Below are positions 62,639 through 64,000 of a stretch of 64,000 bases of DNA, piece after piece (position 1 is the stretch's first letter; each line of letters begins with the position of its first letter). The DNA comes from Homarus americanus. Taxonomy: Eukaryota > Arthropoda > Malacostraca > Decapoda > Nephropidae. The stretch covers positions 1,500,567 through 1,564,566 of the forward strand of contig NW_024720773.1 in NCBI RefSeq assembly GCF_018991925.1, written 5' to 3'. Below the pieces are notes generated by a model. That model ran no database searches. It saw nothing but the letters and a program-made list of their open reading frames with translations, and was not told where the DNA came from. The position numbers and the translations under genes were made by a program.

Positions 62639-64000
62639 TCATTCAGTGACTGTAGCCTCGTAGTCAATATCTGCAGCTGTTGTCAGCTTTGGGGCAGAAG
62701 CTCTCGTTCCCCTGAGGCAGAGCAAAGCCGACAGAAGGAGAGAGAAGGACAGTCGACATCTCATCCAGGCTGTAACATAACTTCTGGGCTGCTGCTTCTG
62801 TTCGGAGATCACTTCCGCGAGTCTGGCGTAGAAACATCTTGCACTTGGTCCCATCCCACCAGAGGATGTGAACACTAGAGGAGTGAAGCTGCCTTGATCA
62901 ATGTTCTGAATTCTCTCCCCGTATGCCCTTATCTTGTCGTTCTTGTTCCTCCTGTGTGCAGCACCGAGAGCTAAGTTACGGTGACATGCAGCTATGGGAT
63001 CAAAAATCCTGATGTCGAAGAAGGCTCGTTGTCCCTGCGTCCAGAATCCTCGAGCACTGACGTCAACACGGGCTTCGTTGGATGTGTTTGAAGTCATATG
63101 TTGGAAGATCTCACCGTCCAATGGAAGAAGGGTCAGTTCTACCGTGACATCACGGCAGATTTCCTTCAACATATTTGCTGTGAGATTCCTTACTTCGTCA
63201 TACCTCATGCATAGGAAGCCCCCTTTCTTGCACACCATGGCGTGATCGACGTCATAGGTAGAGCCACACACGCATTGGGAGGGCAACCCTTCTAGTGGCC
63301 TACCGTACCTTAGAGCAATGGCATCTGTAAATTCTTGTTTATTGAGACTGAAACCATTTGACCTTATCGGTAACGTAGTTAACCAGTTCGAGGTGCCCAC
63401 CTCCTGCGCTATAGATACTTTTTTTTTTCAAATTCTCTGGTACCTGCAGCAACAGTTGCTGCAGCTTATCACTTTGGACGTGCATCCACCTCCCCTGTTG
63501 CGTTCTGAGCTATAATGTGTTCCGTGAGGGCTGCCGTGAGCTTAACTGAATTTTGATGTTCCGTGGCAGCAATCTCCTCTGGATTGGTTTGTCCCATTCC
63601 TCCCAGTCTCAGTGCAAGTGCAAGGAGTGATCTTTCTGCTGGGGGTAAGATTGGGTGTTTCACTAATTTGGGAATTAAAGTGACGCTGATAGCTTCTTCC
63701 AGAGGGTGGAGGAGGAGTCCGATATCAGGGATAGTGCACATCAGATAGTTCCAGCGATGCTTGACTCCATGGGTGAATGCTGCAAAAGCCGCATGTGGCT
63801 TTGTGTTAGCAATCTTCTCAGAGCTTGGATTTCCCTAACCCACTCATTCACCTTTCCCGCTACGTACTCGGTCTTGAAATCCGTAGTGCCAATTACTGCT
63901 CCTAGATGTCTTTGGCCATCCTTTGTTATTTTGACCTCACTTCCGCCAAACACCTCCATTGCCCGTTCATAATGTTCTGGCTTCACAATGAGGAAAGACT
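62639..64000 (-). pseudogene. Retroelement polyprotein C-terminus with zinc knuckle and RLE-like domain (partial)
   Basis: The minus strand reads from the right edge as SFLIVKPEHYERAMEVFGG (from about 63997), KDGQRHLGAVIGTTDF, then after a frameshift near 63745 CTIPDIGLLLHPLEEAI and ERSLLALALRLGGMG, then after another break GTSNWLTTLPI and FTDAIALRYGRPL. A C-X-C-X8-H-X3-C element (CVCGSTYDVDHAMVC) follows, then ARVDVSARGFW and AFFDIRIFDP, and a conserved end (FTPLVFTSSGGMGPSARCFY, CRLSFSLLLSALLCLRG). The order of post-polymerase region, CCHC knuckle and a D...D-x-R/K nuclease core is the layout of restriction-like-endonuclease LINEs such as the R2 group; that link is inference. The expected K reads R. 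The polymerase would lie outside the window. Confidence 0.6.

Overview
The window is repeat-dominated eukaryotic DNA, most consistent with an arthropod and probably a decapod crustacean. This rests on interstitial blocks of the arthropod telomere motif TTAGG/CCTAA, on a retroelement mix of an APE-type LINE with a 'craniofacial development protein 2'-like endonuclease, a Jockey-superfamily LINE, a CR1-clade LINE, a Penelope-like element, a Gypsy-type LTR element and a Tc1/mariner-like fragment, and on very long micro- and minisatellites. The species assignment is inference. I find no host protein-coding gene, tRNA, rRNA or CRISPR array that I can support. Nearly all very long open frames are by-products of tandem repeats whose units contain no stop codon on one or both strands.

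Layout. 1-3456 is a 22-bp minisatellite that starts before the window. 3457-7063 is a GA-rich minisatellite of about 30-32 bp. 7064-7756 is a short non-tandem island with two dispersed repeats. 7757-13635 is a 5.9-kb A/C-only array in which the + strand has no G for about 5.27 kb. 13636-15775 holds a 45-bp repeat, a TTA-tailed element end and a decayed LINE fragment interrupted by a small inverted-repeat element. 15776-17470 holds a GGT-type array, a decayed Cys-rich reading frame and a 24-bp repeat. 17471-20500 is mostly unrecognised, apart from a mariner-like remnant. 20500-27620 is a three-level nest: an APE-type LINE is split by a Jockey-like LINE, which is itself split by a young Gypsy-type LTR element with near-identical LTRs, PBS, PPT and a 5-bp target duplication. 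27620-28950 holds a TTA-tailed repeat and CCTAA repeats, then unrecognised sequence. 28956-31386 holds (CT)n and two abutting minisatellites of 20 and 28 bp. 31779-40034 is an 8.3-kb array of a 12-bp monomer with higher-order structure and a 2.1-kb internal duplication. 41687-42745 is a Penelope-like 3' end framed by inverted arms and TA/TATG microsatellites. 43620-51100 is a 7.5-kb array whose unit changes from 24 to 28 to 27 bp. 51748-52600 is an antisense CR1 fragment. 52941-54010 holds (TA)n(GT)n and a 14-bp array. 55618-55762 is (TA)n(GA)n. 56300-56956 is a LINE 3' end with an ATTCA tail. 57950-62376 is a Jockey-like LINE split by a CR1 copy whose reverse transcriptase frame is open. 62639-64000 is the C-terminal part of a retroelement polyprotein with zinc-knuckle and restriction-like-endonuclease features that runs off the right edge.

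The coding pieces do not form a pathway. They are fragments of independent mobile elements, and their value lies in the insertion order they record. Roughly half of the window is tandem repeat. Small indels inside several arrays, especially 37.67-39.99 kb, may partly reflect assembly or read error.
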